64,000 nucleotides of DNA, from assembly GCA_041389495.1 (NCBI GenBank), contig JAWKRT010000004.1, forward strand, positions 1-64,000, in the 5' to 3' direction. Of this stretch, positions 8,575 through 16,992 are shown piece after piece. Made by a program: the position numbers and the translations under genes. This stretch comes from Myxococcota bacterium (GTDB taxonomy: Bacteria; Myxococcota_A; UBA9160; UBA4427). The notes under the pieces are model-generated. The model searched no databases. It was not told the origin of the DNA and worked only from the letters and a program-made list of their open reading frames with translations. How positions within the stretch are numbered: position 1 is the stretch's first letter; each line of letters opens with the position of its first letter.

Positions 8575-10359
8575 CTAACGAGAGGCTCCACGCGTCGCCG
8601 GTGCGTCGCCGCGCGCGTCGGGCGCGTCGGGCGCGTCTTCGGGGTCGGAGGTCGAAGGCAGCCCGTGCGCCTCTGCCGCTCGGCGTGCGCGCTCGGCGCG
8701 CGCGAGCGGCTGGAAGCGGGCGACGATCGCCCGGACGTCGAGCGGTTCGACGACGAGCGGCGAGGCCTCGCCCGTCCGCTCGTCGACGACGTTCCAGCCG
8801 CCGCGCGCGAGCCAGCCCGTGCGCCGATCCGGGCGGTCGAGGGCGAGGTCGGGCGCGGCGTGCGCGCGGAGCAGGAAGCCGAACAGGTGGTCGGCCCGCT
8901 CGACGCCGCGTTCGTTCGTCCGCAGCGCCCACGCCTGCGCGACGACGACGTGGAGCGCGCCCCAGTCGAAGTGCGTGAAGACGGCGGGGTGGGCGGGGTC
9001 GCGGAGATGGTCCGCGCCCGCGTCGCGGAAGTACGGCGCGAGCATCCGGAAGGTCTGGCGGTCGAGCGCGAGCAGCGCGCCGGGCGCTTCGGGAGCCGCG
9101 GCGGCGGCGCGCGCGAGGGGCGCGATCGCGCGCGCGATCGCGTCGCGCGTGGCGAGCCGCTCGGCGAGTGGGGGCGGCGCCGGGCGCGCGACGGCCGAGA
9201 GCGCGGACACGGCGACGAGCGCGAGCGCCGCGGCCGCGGTGCGCGCGCGGAGCGGGTGCAGTGCGGCGACGCCCGCGCCCTGGAGCGGCGCGAGCACGAG
9301 CGCGAGGAGATAGCTGTGGCGCGTTGCGCCGAGCGGGAGCTGCGCGAGCGCAGCCGCCGCGGCCGCGGCCGCGAGCGCGCCGAGCGCGAGCACGGCCGCG
9401 CCGCGCGCTGCGTGTCCGCCGCGCGCATCCGCTTCGCCGCGCGCTGTCGCTCCGCTGCGCGCCGCCTTTCCGCCGCGCGCTGTCGCTTCGCCGCGCGCGC
9501 GGGCCGCGCGCACGGCGCCGGCGACGAGCGCGCCGCACGCCGCGAGCGCGAGCGCGTCTCCGACGGCGAGCCGCTCGACGCCGACGAGCGCGCGCGCGAG
9601 CCCGACGAGGTCGCGCGGGAACTGGTCGGCGAGCCAGCCGTCCTGGGCGGCGCGCTGCACGGGCTCCCCGAGCAGGTGCGGCACGACGTGGAACGCGCCG
9701 AGCGCGGCGGCGAGCGCGGCCCACGCGCCGATCGCGAGCGCCGCCTCGCGCCGCGCGGCGCGCTCGCGGCATGCGCGCGCGCGGCGCGCGAGCAGGAACG
9801 CCGCCGCGGGCAGCACGACGAGCGTCGCGTAGTGCGCGGCGAGTGCGAGTGCGAAGGCGCCGCCCGCCGCGAGGCGGGTCGCGCGGTCGCCGCGGCGCTC
9901 GTGCGCGAGCACGGCCGCGGCGCCGGCCGCGACGAGCGCGCCCGCGATCGCGTAGGGCCGGAGGCTCTGCGAGAGCGCGATCGATGCGGGCGAGAACGCG
10001 ACGAGCGCCGCGCACGCGAGCCCCGCCACGCGCCCGCCGGCCTCGCGCCCGGCGGCGTAGAGGAGGGCGATCGTCGCGGTGCCCGCGAGCGCCGAGGGCG
10101 CGCGCATCCAGCCGATGTCGGTCGTGATGCGCGCGAGCGCGTGCTCGATCACGTAGACGAGGGGCGGGTGCGTGTGGTGCGCGATCTCGGCGAGCACGGC
10201 GCCGAGGCCCGGCAGCAGGGCGATCGCGTAGTAGTCGCCCTCGTCGGGGTTGGGCCAGAACGCGCCGATGCCGCGGAGCCGCAGCGCGAGGCCCGCGGCG
10301 ACGAGAGCGACGAGCGCGATCCCGGTCGCGCGCTCGGAGGGCCGTCGCGGCTGCGGCAC
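8575..10359 (-). CDS. GT39/ArnT-like membrane glycosyltransferase
   Basis: A 594-residue polytopic protein. The first periplasmic loop has PNPDEGDYY, an acidic pair as in PMT/ArnT-type (GT-C fold) enzymes, followed by the HTHPPLVYVIEHALAR motif typical of dolichyl- or undecaprenyl-phosphate-sugar transferases. About 9-11 membrane helices fill residues 10-400, and a soluble C-terminal part of about 190 residues follows. A loop near residue 290 carries six hexapeptide repeats (see 9391-9498). It lies upstream of the TMTC-like gene on the same strand, and the two may act in one glycosylation route. Donor and acceptor are unknown. Confidence 0.8.
   Translation of the reverse strand: MPQPRRPSERATGIALVALVAAGLALRLRGIGAFWPNPDEGDYYAIALLPGLGAVLAEIAHHTHPPLVYVIEHALARITTDIGWMRAPSALAGTATIALLYAAGREAGGRVAGLACAALVAFSPASIALSQSLRPYAIAGALVAAGAAAVLAHERRGDRATRLAAGGAFALALAAHYATLVVLPAAAFLLARRARACRERAARREAALAIGAWAALAAALGAFHVVPHLLGEPVQRAAQDGWLADQFPRDLVGLARALVGVERLAVGDALALAACGALVAGAVRAARARGEATARGGKAARSGATARGEADARGGHAARGAAVLALGALAAAAAAAALAQLPLGATRHSYLLALVLAPLQGAGVAALHPLRARTAAAALALVAVSALSAVARPAPPPLAERLATRDAIARAIAPLARAAAAAPEAPGALLALDRQTFRMLAPYFRDAGADHLRDPAHPAVFTHFDWGALHVVVAQAWALRTNERGVERADHLFGFLLRAHAAPDLALDRPDRRTGWLARGGWNVVDERTGEASPLVVEPLDVRAIVARFQPLARAERARRAAEAHGLPSTSDPEDAPDAPDARGDAPATRGASR
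9391..9498 (-). repeat. six 18-bp coding repeats
   Basis: Six consecutive 18-base units encode the pattern A-R-(G/S)-x-x-x (ARGEAT, ARGGKA, ARSGAT, ARGEAD, ARGGHA, ARGAAV) in a loop between membrane helices of the GT39-like protein. Copy number could vary without a frameshift. Confidence 0.75.
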
Positions 10360-10377
10360 GGCGCCTCCCGACGCTCG

Positions 10378-11502
10378 CTAGTCGAGCTCGTCGCGCGCGA
10401 TCAGCTCGCGCAGGTGGCGCGCGTCCCACCACGAGAGCTGCATCTGCTTCGCGCGCCGGAAGTAGAGCTGGATGTCGTACTCGACCGTGAAGCCGACGCC
10501 GCCCCACACCTGCTGGCAGGTGGCGGTCACGTCGCGGTACGTCTGGCACGCGAACAGCTTCGCCATCGGGGCGAGGCGCGCGGCGTCGCCGCCGTGGTCG
10601 GCGGCCCAGGCCGCCTGGTGCACGAGGGTGCGGCCGCCGTCGATGCGCGTCTTCGCGTCGGCGAGATAGTGCGAGATCGCCTGGAAGGCGCCGAGCGGCT
10701 TGCCGAACTGGCGCCGGTCCTTCGCGTACTGCGTCGTGATCGCGAGCGCCTGCTCCGCGCCGCCGATCGCCCACGCGGCCGCGCACACCGCGACCTCGAG
10801 CATCGCGTCGTGGTGCGTCGCGTAGCCGCTCGCGGGCGGGCCGATGCGATCGGCGGCGCCGACGCGCACGCCGTCGAGCTCGACGCGGTACTGCGTGTCC
10901 GACGCGAGCGCGTGCTGCTGGGTGAGGGAGACGCCCTTCGCGCCCGGCTCGACGAGCCACAGGTCGATGGCCTCGTCCGCCGCGCCGCTTCGCGCGAGCA
11001 CGACGAGGCGCTCCGCCGCGGACGCGAACGGGACGTGACGCTTCACACCCGAGAGGCGCGCGCCGTCGCCGTCGGGCTCCGCGCGCAGCGCGATGCCGCG
11101 CGGGCCGAAGCCGCCGTCGGGCTCGAGCCAGGCGGGCGCGAGCACCGCGTCTCCGTTCGCGATGCGCGGGAGCCAGGCGCGCTTCTGCGCCTCGCTCCCG
11201 GCGCGCGCGAGCACCCCGGCCGCCCACACGCAGCTCGGCAGGTGGGGCGTCGGCGCGAGCGCGCGACCGAGCTCCTCGTAGGCGATGGCCGTCTCGAGCA
11301 GGCCCTGGCCCGCGCCGCCGTACGCCTCCGGCACGCGGATGCCGAGCACGCCCACCTCGGCGAGCTGCTTCCACAGCGCGTCGGGGTAGCCGCGCGGGTC
11401 GTCCTCCATCGCGCGCACGACGTCGATCGGCGACGCGTTCGCGCACACGTCGCGGACGAGGTCGCGCAGCGCGAGCTGCTCGTCGGAGAAGTCGAGGTCC
11501 AC
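10378..11502 (-). CDS. acyl-CoA dehydrogenase, small-subunit type
   Basis: A 374-residue ACAD-family protein with YAKDRRQFGKPLGAFQAISH and WGGVGFTVEYDIQLYFRRAKQ motifs. In the helix that carries the glutamate in larger paralogues it reads MLEVAVCAAAWAIGG, so the usual catalytic residue is not visible. It is the 3'-most gene of a run that reads ACAD (13882), racemase-like (12610), MaoC (12032), MaoC (11507), this gene. It is therefore likely to pair with the larger ACAD at 13882-15054. The set matches one round of beta-oxidation of a branched side-chain CoA ester, as in cholesterol side-chain removal; that role is inferred. Confidence 0.88.
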   Translation of the reverse strand: MDLDFSDEQLALRDLVRDVCANASPIDVVRAMEDDPRGYPDALWKQLAEVGVLGIRVPEAYGGAGQGLLETAIAYEELGRALAPTPHLPSCVWAAGVLARAGSEAQKRAWLPRIANGDAVLAPAWLEPDGGFGPRGIALRAEPDGDGARLSGVKRHVPFASAAERLVVLARSGAADEAIDLWLVEPGAKGVSLTQQHALASDTQYRVELDGVRVGAADRIGPPASGYATHHDAMLEVAVCAAAWAIGGAEQALAITTQYAKDRRQFGKPLGAFQAISHYLADAKTRIDGGRTLVHQAAWAADHGGDAARLAPMAKLFACQTYRDVTATCQQVWGGVGFTVEYDIQLYFRRAKQMQLSWWDARHLRELIARDELD

Positions 11503-11506
11503 GGGC

Positions 11507-11980
11507 CTACGGCCGCCAGGCGTCGCCCTTGCGGGTCCACGGGTTGTCGTTCGCGTCGGACGGGATCGCGACGCGCACCTCGCACGAGGTGCAGACGCGG
11601 TCGCCGACGGTGACGGCCACGTCGAGCGCCGCCCAGTGGCAGCCGGCGTCGTCCGTCTCGACCTTCGTGACCTTGCCGTTGAAGGTCATCGTGTCGCCGG
11701 GGAAGATCGAGTCGCGCATGCGGAACTTCATGCGGCCGAGGCGGCCCTTCGGACCCGTCCAGTCGGTGACGTAGCGCTCGAACCAGGCGGCCAGGTTCGG
11801 CGTGTTCATGAAGATGTCGCGCGTGCCGTTGCGCTCGGTCGCGAACTTGTAGTCGTGGTGCATCGGGCGGAAGTCGCGCGACGCGAGTGCGCCGAGCACG
11901 ACCGTGGTCGCGCTGACGTCGTAGGGGAGGGCGGGGAGCGCCTGGCCTTCCTTCACCCGGTCGATCGTGAGGTTCGTCAT
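11507..11980 (-). CDS. MaoC-type hot-dog hydratase subunit (ChsH1-like)
   Basis: A 157-residue single hot-dog protein of the MaoC/hydratase-2 type that adds water to 2-enoyl-CoA. Residues 34-43 read ASRDFRPMHH, giving the D-x4-H catalytic pair of hydratase 2 (D36, H41). The adjacent gene (12032-12538) encodes a second single hot-dog protein, so the two probably form a heteromer like the ChsH1-ChsH2 steroid enoyl-CoA hydratase. The gap to the ACAD downstream is 4 bases, so they are almost certainly co-transcribed. Confidence 0.82.
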   Translation of the reverse strand: MTNLTIDRVKEGQALPALPYDVSATTVVLGALASRDFRPMHHDYKFATERNGTRDIFMNTPNLAAWFERYVTDWTGPKGRLGRMKFRMRDSIFPGDTMTFNGKVTKVETDDAGCHWAALDVAVTVGDRVCTSCEVRVAIPSDANDNPWTRKGDAWRP

Positions 11981-12031
11981 CGTCTTCGTCCTCGTGTTCG
12001 CGGAGTTCGTCGTCGTCGGGACGGCCGGGCG

Positions 12032-12538
12032 CTAGCCGCGCTTGTAGCCGAAGCCCGTGTAGCTCTCGGAGGCGACCTTCGCGCCGTCCTGGTTGAAGTA
12101 CTCGACCTCGATCACCCAGAAGCGGCCGGTGCCGAGCTTCGTCGTCTTCGGATCCGAGACCGAGCGCAGCACCTGGTGCGTGCGCAGGCGGTCGCCGATG
12201 CGCACCGGCTCGTAGAAGACGATCGTGTTGTCGGTCATCACGGCCTCGGGCAGCCCGAACTCCTCCTTGCAGTCGAAGTGCACCTGCAGCGGGAGCGCCT
12301 GCTTCGTGCGTCCGGGCGCCCAGAGGTGCGGGCGGAACCAGACCGAGATCATCGTCGGCGGCGCGATCGGCCCGCCGGTGAGCTCCTCCGCGACCTTGGC
12401 GTCCCAGTAGAGCGGGTTGCCGTTCTCGACGGACGAGCAGGTCGTCCAGACGTAGCCGTGCTCGACCGGGAACTCGCCCTCCTCGGGGTAGACGTCCTTG
12501 TTGAGCATGGCTGCGATCTTCGGGGGCAGGTCCGACAT
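12032..12538 (-). CDS. MaoC/FAS1-like dehydratase-fold subunit, partner hydratase
   Basis: A 168-residue hot-dog protein (FAS1-like dehydratase / MaoC N-terminal type). I see FPVEHGYVWTTCSSVENGNP, the substrate-pocket segment TGGPIAPPTMISVWFRP and RIGDRLRTHQVL. No D-x4-H pair is evident, so catalysis probably resides in the partner at 11507-11980. The start is the ATG at 12538, set by a GAGAGGACGA ribosome site; the open frame upstream is a shadow. It sits between the racemase-like gene and the second MaoC gene in the side-chain operon. Confidence 0.82.
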   Translation of the reverse strand: MSDLPPKIAAMLNKDVYPEEGEFPVEHGYVWTTCSSVENGNPLYWDAKVAEELTGGPIAPPTMISVWFRPHLWAPGRTKQALPLQVHFDCKEEFGLPEAVMTDNTIVFYEPVRIGDRLRTHQVLRSVSDPKTTKLGTGRFWVIEVEYFNQDGAKVASESYTGFGYKRG

Positions 12539-12609
12539 CGTCTCGTCCTCTCGTGGATGCGTGGTTCTCGTCGGTGCGGCGACCGCCGGCGCGCCGTGCG
12601 CGCGGCGGG

Positions 12610-13791
12610 TCAGGCGATCAGGCCTTCGTCGATCATCGCGTCGAGCTCCGCCGGCGGGATGCCTGCGCCGGCGAGCACCTCGCGCGTGTGCGTGCGCTTC
12701 GCGTTCGGGACGCGCGCCGGGGCGGCGACGGGCGTCTGGGCGGCGAAGGTCGGGCCGAGCTGGCGGAAGCGGCCGTGCTCCTCGTGCTCGGCCTCGACGA
12801 ACACGCCGCGGTGGCGGAACTGCGGATCGTCGGTGGCTTCGGCCACGCTGTACACGGGCGCGATGCAGGTGTCGCGATCGGCGAGCTCGGCCACCCAGGC
12901 GTCGCGCGACTTCGCGCGGAACGCGGCGGCGAGGTCGGCGCGGATCGCGGGCTGCGCGGCGTCGTCGTACTGGTGGGCGATCCACTTCTCGAGCCCGAGC
13001 GCCTCGCACAGGTTCTTCCAGAACGCGGCCTCGATGATGCCGAGCGAGAGCCACCCGCCGTCGCCGGCCTCGTAGATCCCGTAGCACGCATAGCGTCCCG
13101 TCAGCACGTAGTGCCGGGGGCCGGGCTCGGCGCCGGTCGCGAGGAACTCGTCGACGTAGATCGACATCAGGTAGAGCATCCCGTCGGCGACCGAGACGTC
13201 GAGGTACTCGCCGCGGCCCGTGCGCTCGCGCCGGAGCAGCGCGGCGAGGATCGACATCGCGGCGTGCATGCCGCCGCCCGCGCCGTCGGCGATCGACGCG
13301 CCGGGCAGCGGCGGGCCGCCGTCGGGACGGCGCTCCGTGCAGTCGAGGTAGCCGGACACGGCCGCGTAGTTGAGGTCGTGGCCGGCGCGCTGCGAGGCGG
13401 GGCCGCTCTGGCCGTAGCCGCTCGTCGAGCACACCACGATGCGCGGGTTGCGCTTCGAGAGCGCGGCGTACCCGATCCCGAGGCGGTCGGCGACGCCGGG
13501 GCGGTAGCTCTCGATCACGACGTCCGCGCCGTCGGCGAGGCGCAGGAACGCCTCCTTGCTCGCGGGCGCCTTCAGGTCGATCTGCACGAGCTGCATGCCG
13601 CGGTTGCCGCTGTAGGCGTAGAAGGGCGGCGTGTTCTGGACACCGGCCTTGCGCGGCGGCGCGCCCACCTTCACGACGCGCGCGCCGAAGTCGGCGAGGA
13701 TGCGCGCGGCGCGCGCGGCCGGCCCCGCGGTGGAGAGGTCGAGCACGAGCGTGCCGTCGAGCACGGGCGGAAGGGCGGGGGCGGGGGGCAT
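12610..13791 (-). CDS. CaiB/BaiF family, alpha-methylacyl-CoA racemase-like
   Basis: A 393-residue CaiB/BaiF-family protein. The closest resemblance is to alpha-methylacyl-CoA racemases: it keeps AGHDLNY (H138-D139), an ASIADGAGGG aspartate and LGIIEAAFW, which line up with the H-D, D and E active-site positions I recall for AMACR/MCR. Racemisation of a 2-methyl acyl-CoA is needed before beta-oxidation of sterol side chains, which fits neighbours MaoC, MaoC and ACAD. A CoA-transferase role is the alternative. A half-palindrome related to the ipdA operator candidate lies about 75 bases upstream. Confidence 0.85.
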   Translation of the reverse strand: MPPAPALPPVLDGTLVLDLSTAGPAARAARILADFGARVVKVGAPPRKAGVQNTPPFYAYSGNRGMQLVQIDLKAPASKEAFLRLADGADVVIESYRPGVADRLGIGYAALSKRNPRIVVCSTSGYGQSGPASQRAGHDLNYAAVSGYLDCTERRPDGGPPLPGASIADGAGGGMHAAMSILAALLRRERTGRGEYLDVSVADGMLYLMSIYVDEFLATGAEPGPRHYVLTGRYACYGIYEAGDGGWLSLGIIEAAFWKNLCEALGLEKWIAHQYDDAAQPAIRADLAAAFRAKSRDAWVAELADRDTCIAPVYSVAEATDDPQFRHRGVFVEAEHEEHGRFRQLGPTFAAQTPVAAPARVPNAKRTHTREVLAGAGIPPAELDAMIDEGLIA

Positions 13792-13862
13792 GCCGGTCGT
13801 CGCGTGTCCGTCGCGCGCGTCGCGCGCTCGTTCGAGGGAGCCGGCGGGCGCCGGCCGATAAC

Positions 13863-13877
13863 GAGACGCAGCGTATA
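13863..13877. promoter_or_regulatory. half-matching copy of the ipdA-promoter palindrome
   Basis: GAGACG-CAG-CGTATA shares its left arm and ACG-N3-CGT core with GAGACG-GTG-CGTCTC at 31112-31126. It lies between the racemase-like gene and the ACAD gene, upstream of the former. It may be a weaker site for the same regulator, or chance. Confidence 0.25.
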
Positions 13878-13881
13878 GAAT

Positions 13882-15054
13882 CTAGAAGTTCTTCGGAAGC
13901 CCGAGCCCGCGGCGCGCGATGATGTTCTTCTGGATCTCGGAGGCGCCGCCCCCGATCGTGTCCACGACCGTGTAGCGGTAGGAGCGCTCGAAGCGGCCGC
14001 CGACCGGCGCCTCGGGCTCCCCGACGCGCAGCTGGCCGGCCGGCCCGAGGAGGTCGAGCGCCCAGCTCGCGACGCGCTGCCCGAGCTCGTTCATGTAGAG
14101 CTTGTACTCGGACGACTCGACCGTCGGCACGCGGTCGCGCAGCGCCTCGCTGATCACGCGCCGCTGCAGCATGCGCGCGACCTCGAGCTGGGCGCGCATG
14201 TCGGCGATCGTCGCGCGCACGAGCGGGTCGTCGCGCAGGGGCTCGCCGTCGCGCACCGCCGTCTTCACGTACTCGACGATCGCCGCGACCTTCATCTCGA
14301 GCGGCCCGACCGGCATCATCGCGAAGCGCTCGAGGTCGAGCGCCTCGCAGATGTACGTCCAGCCGGCGTTCACCTTCCCGACGACCGCTGCGTCGGGCAC
14401 GAAGACGTCGTCGAAGAAGACCTCGTTCGTGCGCTCGTCGCCGATCGTCATCGTGGGATGGATCGTGAGCTTCGGGTGGTTCATCGGGATCAGGAAGAGC
14501 GTGATGCCGTCGTGCTTGTCGGGCGCCGTGCGCGCGCCGAGCCAGTAGTAGTCGGCGAAGTGCGCCGACGTGGTCCAGATCTTGCGGCCGTTGAGCAGGA
14601 AGCCGCCGTCGACCTTCTCGGCCTTGAGCGCCATCGCCGCCGCGTCCGAGCCGGCCTGCGGCTCGCTGTAGCCGATCGCGAACTCGATCTCGCCGCGGAT
14701 GATGCGCGGCAGGAACTCGCGCTTCATCGCGTCGGAGCCGTGGCGGATGATCGTCTTGCCGACGATGCCGACGCCCTTGCCCGGCTGCGGCGCGCCGCGG
14801 CGCGAGAGCGCCTCCGTCAGCAGGAAGTCGTAGATGCCGCTCTTCTCCGCGCCGCCGTACTCGGCCGGCCAGCTCATGCCGAGCCAGCCCTGCTCGGCGA
14901 GCTTCGCCATGAACGCGCGCTTCGGCGGCGTGTCGACCGTCTGCGAGAGCTGCTCGGGGTTCGCGTCCATGACCTCGGGGTCGTGGTGCGCGGCGAGGAA
15001 GCGCTCGAGCTCGGCCTCGAAGGCGAGCTCGTCGGGCAGCAGCCGGAAGTCCAT
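13882..15054 (-). CDS. acyl-CoA dehydrogenase, large-subunit type
   Basis: A 390-residue ACAD with FAIGYSEPQAGSD, NGRKIWTTSAHFADYYWLGA and the C-terminal TIGGGASEIQKNIIARRGLG. The segment LDLERFAMMPVGP supplies the glutamate expected of the catalytic subunit. The middle region resembles FadE29-like steroid side-chain dehydrogenases of actinobacteria (inference from memory). It heads the minus-strand operon down to 10378 and probably pairs with the small ACAD at its end. A TAGTCT -10-like hexamer lies about 55 bases upstream of the ATG. Confidence 0.9.
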   Translation of the reverse strand: MDFRLLPDELAFEAELERFLAAHHDPEVMDANPEQLSQTVDTPPKRAFMAKLAEQGWLGMSWPAEYGGAEKSGIYDFLLTEALSRRGAPQPGKGVGIVGKTIIRHGSDAMKREFLPRIIRGEIEFAIGYSEPQAGSDAAAMALKAEKVDGGFLLNGRKIWTTSAHFADYYWLGARTAPDKHDGITLFLIPMNHPKLTIHPTMTIGDERTNEVFFDDVFVPDAAVVGKVNAGWTYICEALDLERFAMMPVGPLEMKVAAIVEYVKTAVRDGEPLRDDPLVRATIADMRAQLEVARMLQRRVISEALRDRVPTVESSEYKLYMNELGQRVASWALDLLGPAGQLRVGEPEAPVGGRFERSYRYTVVDTIGGGASEIQKNIIARRGLGLPKNF

Positions 15055-15108
15055 CGCGGGGCGGTCTCCATCTCGTGCGCGCGCAGGTCGCGCGCGGCGC
15101 GGGCCCCG

Positions 15109-15114
15109 AGACTA
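15109..15114 (-). promoter_or_regulatory. -10-like hexamer upstream of the side-chain operon
   Basis: TAGTCT on the minus strand, about 55 bases before the ATG at 15054. It matches the TAGnnT pattern seen ahead of several other genes here. No good -35 is recognised. Confidence 0.25.
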
Positions 15115-15269
15115 CGCAACGCGCGCGCGCCGCGGCAAACGCCGCCGCCGGGCGCGCCCGCGCGCGAGACCTCTCGCGGGCCGTCGGGTTCCACGCCGAC
15201 GACGCACGAGGTCGGCGCGCGGGACCGCCCCGCGCACCGGCGCTCGCGCACCCAGGGAGGCCCGACGCC

Positions 15270-15692
15270 ATGCAGCGCACCCTTCTCCTCTCCGTTCCCG
15301 GGACCGGACGCGGCCGCCTCGCGGCGATGGTCCTCGCGATCGCCGGCACGGTGCTCCTCGCGAGCGCGGCGAGCGCCGGCGACGACGCGCGCGCCGAGCG
15401 CATCGAGCGCCGCGGCGACCGCATCGAGCAGCGGCTCGACCGCAAGGGAGATCGCATCGAGGAACGTCTCGACCGCCGCGGCGACCGCATCGACCGCCGC
15501 CTCGACCGCGCGTCCGAGCGCGCGGCGTCGCACGGGCACACCGCGCGCGCACACCGGCTCGACCGCCGCGGCGACCGCATCGACCGCCGTCTCGACCGCC
15601 GCGGCGAGCGCATCGACCGCCGCCTCGACCGGCGCGGTGCGCGCATCGAGCACCGGCACGACCGGCGCGCCGAACGCGTCGCTACCGACTGA
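15270..15692 (+). CDS. exported protein made of 11-residue Arg/Asp repeats
   Basis: A 140-residue protein with a signal peptide (about residues 1-36, ending ASAASA). The mature part is almost wholly R, D, E, I and L. Six 11-residue units of the form G-D-R-I-(D/E)-x-R-L-D-R-R run at residues 49-81 and 101-133, split by a His-containing insert (82-100). Hydrophobic I and L recur at fixed spacing within an 11-residue period, which fits a hendecad coiled coil or long amphipathic helix. ATG 15270 follows a GGGAGG ribosome site. No function is known to me; an envelope or nucleic-acid/polyanion-binding role is conceivable. Similar hypothetical proteins exist in other proteobacteria as far as I recall. 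Confidence 0.75.
   Translation: MQRTLLLSVPGTGRGRLAAMVLAIAGTVLLASAASAGDDARAERIERRGDRIEQRLDRKGDRIEERLDRRGDRIDRRLDRASERAASHGHTARAHRLDRRGDRIDRRLDRRGERIDRRLDRRGARIEHRHDRRAERVATD
15414..15668 (+). repeat. 33-bp coding repeats, two blocks of three
   Basis: Blocks 15414-15512 and 15570-15668 each hold three near-identical 33-base units, coding for the 11-residue repeats of the exported protein. The intervening 57 bases are less regular. Confidence 0.8.
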
Positions 15693-15697
15693 GACCG

Positions 15698-15726
15698 GGT
15701 GCGCGGGGGCGGCGCCCCCGCGCACC
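15698..15726. terminator. perfect 13-bp hairpin between convergent genes
   Basis: GGTGCGCGGGGGC, the loop GGC and the exact reverse complement lie between the repeat-protein gene (stop 15692) and the convergent LLM gene (stop 15735). There is no T-tract. It is probably a bidirectional terminator. Confidence 0.55.
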
Positions 15727-15734
15727 GCGCACGC

Positions 15735-16655
15735 CTAGCGTTCGCGCGCGATCACGTCCTCGCCGAAGCGCCGGACCCACGCGCAGTAGTCGGCGCGCGT
15801 CCCGAGCGGGGGCGTGATCGTGAGCCACGTGACGCCGAGCTCCGCGAGCTCGGCGCTCGTCTCGGCGAAGCGCACGGGGTCGACCGGGTGGGGCGAGTTC
15901 ATGCGCATCCCGAACGGCACGAACATGACGTCGAGCGGCTGCGCGCGGCCGAACTCCTTCTCGCACGCGCGCAGGTACGCGATGCGCTCGCGCAGGTCGT
16001 CGAGGCTCGCGACGACCGCCGTGCGCACGCGCTCGGCCATCGGCTTCGGCGTCGGGAACGGGAGCCACGCGTCGCCGAGCTCGGCGGCCCGCCGGATCGC
16101 GCGGCGGCTGTTGCCGCCGATCCAGATCGGCGGGTGCGGCCGCTGCGCGGGGAGCGGCAGCGTCGTGATCGCGCGCGCGCGGAAGTCGTGGCCGTCGAGC
16201 TCGATCGAGCCGCCGGCCCAGATGCGCTGCATCTCGCGGATGCGCTCGTCGGTGCGCTCGTTGCGCGTCGCGAACGCGACGCCGAGCGCGTCGAACTCGC
16301 CCTCGAGATAGCCGGCCGCGACGCCCGCGATCACGCGGCCGCCCGACAGCACGTCGAGCGTCGCGATCGCCTTCGCCGACAGGAACGGGTTGCGATAGGC
16401 CGCGATCAGCACGTGGAGCTGCAGGAGGATGCGGTGCGTCGCGGCCGCGACGAACGACAGCGCGACGAACGGGTCGAGCGTCTGGTGGCCGCCGCCCGCG
16501 AGCCAGTCGTCGGTGGGCGCGGGATGGTCGGTGACGTAGCAGGAGTCGAAGCCCGCCTGCTCGACGCACGCGCCGATCTCGGCGAGCGCGCGCGCGCTCA
16601 GGAACTCGTCGGGGGCGTCGACGCGGTCGGTCGGGAGCTGGATGGCGTACTTCAT
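15735..16655 (-). CDS. LLM-class (F420-dependent-type) oxidoreductase
   Basis: A 306-residue luciferase-like TIM-barrel protein. It has the SGGRVIAGVAAGYLEGEF segment and PPIWIGGNSRRAIRRAAELGDAW, typical of F420-dependent LLM oxidoreductases. Such enzymes are common in lipid- and steroid-degrading actinobacteria and in some Gram-negative groups. Whether the cofactor is F420 or FMN cannot be told from this window, which has no F420 biosynthesis gene. The ATG at 16655 lies 8 bases after a TAGGCT hexamer, suggesting a leaderless mRNA. It is divergent from the ACAD operon at 16993. Confidence 0.85.
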   Translation of the reverse strand: MKYAIQLPTDRVDAPDEFLSARALAEIGACVEQAGFDSCYVTDHPAPTDDWLAGGGHQTLDPFVALSFVAAATHRILLQLHVLIAAYRNPFLSAKAIATLDVLSGGRVIAGVAAGYLEGEFDALGVAFATRNERTDERIREMQRIWAGGSIELDGHDFRARAITTLPLPAQRPHPPIWIGGNSRRAIRRAAELGDAWLPFPTPKPMAERVRTAVVASLDDLRERIAYLRACEKEFGRAQPLDVMFVPFGMRMNSPHPVDPVRFAETSAELAELGVTWLTITPPLGTRADYCAWVRRFGEDVIARER

Positions 16656-16992
16656 GGACGCGCAGCCTACGCGCGCACGCGCGCGCCGTCAGCCGCGTCG
16701 GCGGCGCGATCGTGCGGCGCAGGCGGCGCGTACGTGCCCGCTGCGCGACGCGCGGATTCGAGACGCGCGCGGGTCGGAACCGCGGGCCATCGCGCGCGGC
16801 CCGCGCGTCGCCCGATCCCGAGCGCGATCGAGTGGTTGGCAGCGCGGGACGCCGTCTCTATCCTAGGCGCCGCTCGATGTTCGACGCCCTCCCGGCGCGC
16901 GGCGCGCGCTCGCGAGCGTTCGACCCCGACACCGAACCGACTCGCCCCGTCGCCGCGTTCCCGCGCCGCGCGGGGACGCGGGAGCCCCATCC
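16656..16992. other. divergent intergenic region with promoters both ways
   Basis: This 337-base stretch holds no convincing gene. On the minus strand TAGGCT at 16664-16669 is placed for leaderless transcription of the LLM gene. On the plus strand a good promoter candidate is found at 16836-16864. A 7-bp inverted repeat (GCGGGCC...GGCCCGC) at 16782-16804 could be an operator, but such repeats are common by chance at this GC content. Confidence 0.5.
16836..16864 (+). promoter_or_regulatory. candidate sigma-70-like promoter of the ACAD-Ltp operon
   Basis: TTGGCA, a 17-base spacer, then TATCCT. The predicted transcript starts near 16871 and would have a leader of about 120 bases before the GTG at 16993. 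Confidence 0.45.

Noticed and set aside
6359..11446. 1695-codon minus-strand frame
   Set aside because: Out of frame with the GT39-like, TMTC-like and ACAD genes it crosses; Arg-rich composition typical of a shadow frame in GC-rich DNA.
6502..11613. 1703-codon plus-strand frame
   Set aside because: Antisense to four well-supported minus-strand genes; no domain or signal recognisable.
15414..15668. CRISPR-like array because of regular repeats
   Set aside because: Units are directly adjacent 33-base coding repeats without unique spacers, in frame with a signal-peptide protein.
16782..16804. 7-bp inverted repeat as an operator
   Set aside because: Short GC-only inverted repeats are expected often by chance at this base composition; kept only as a remark in the intergenic entry.
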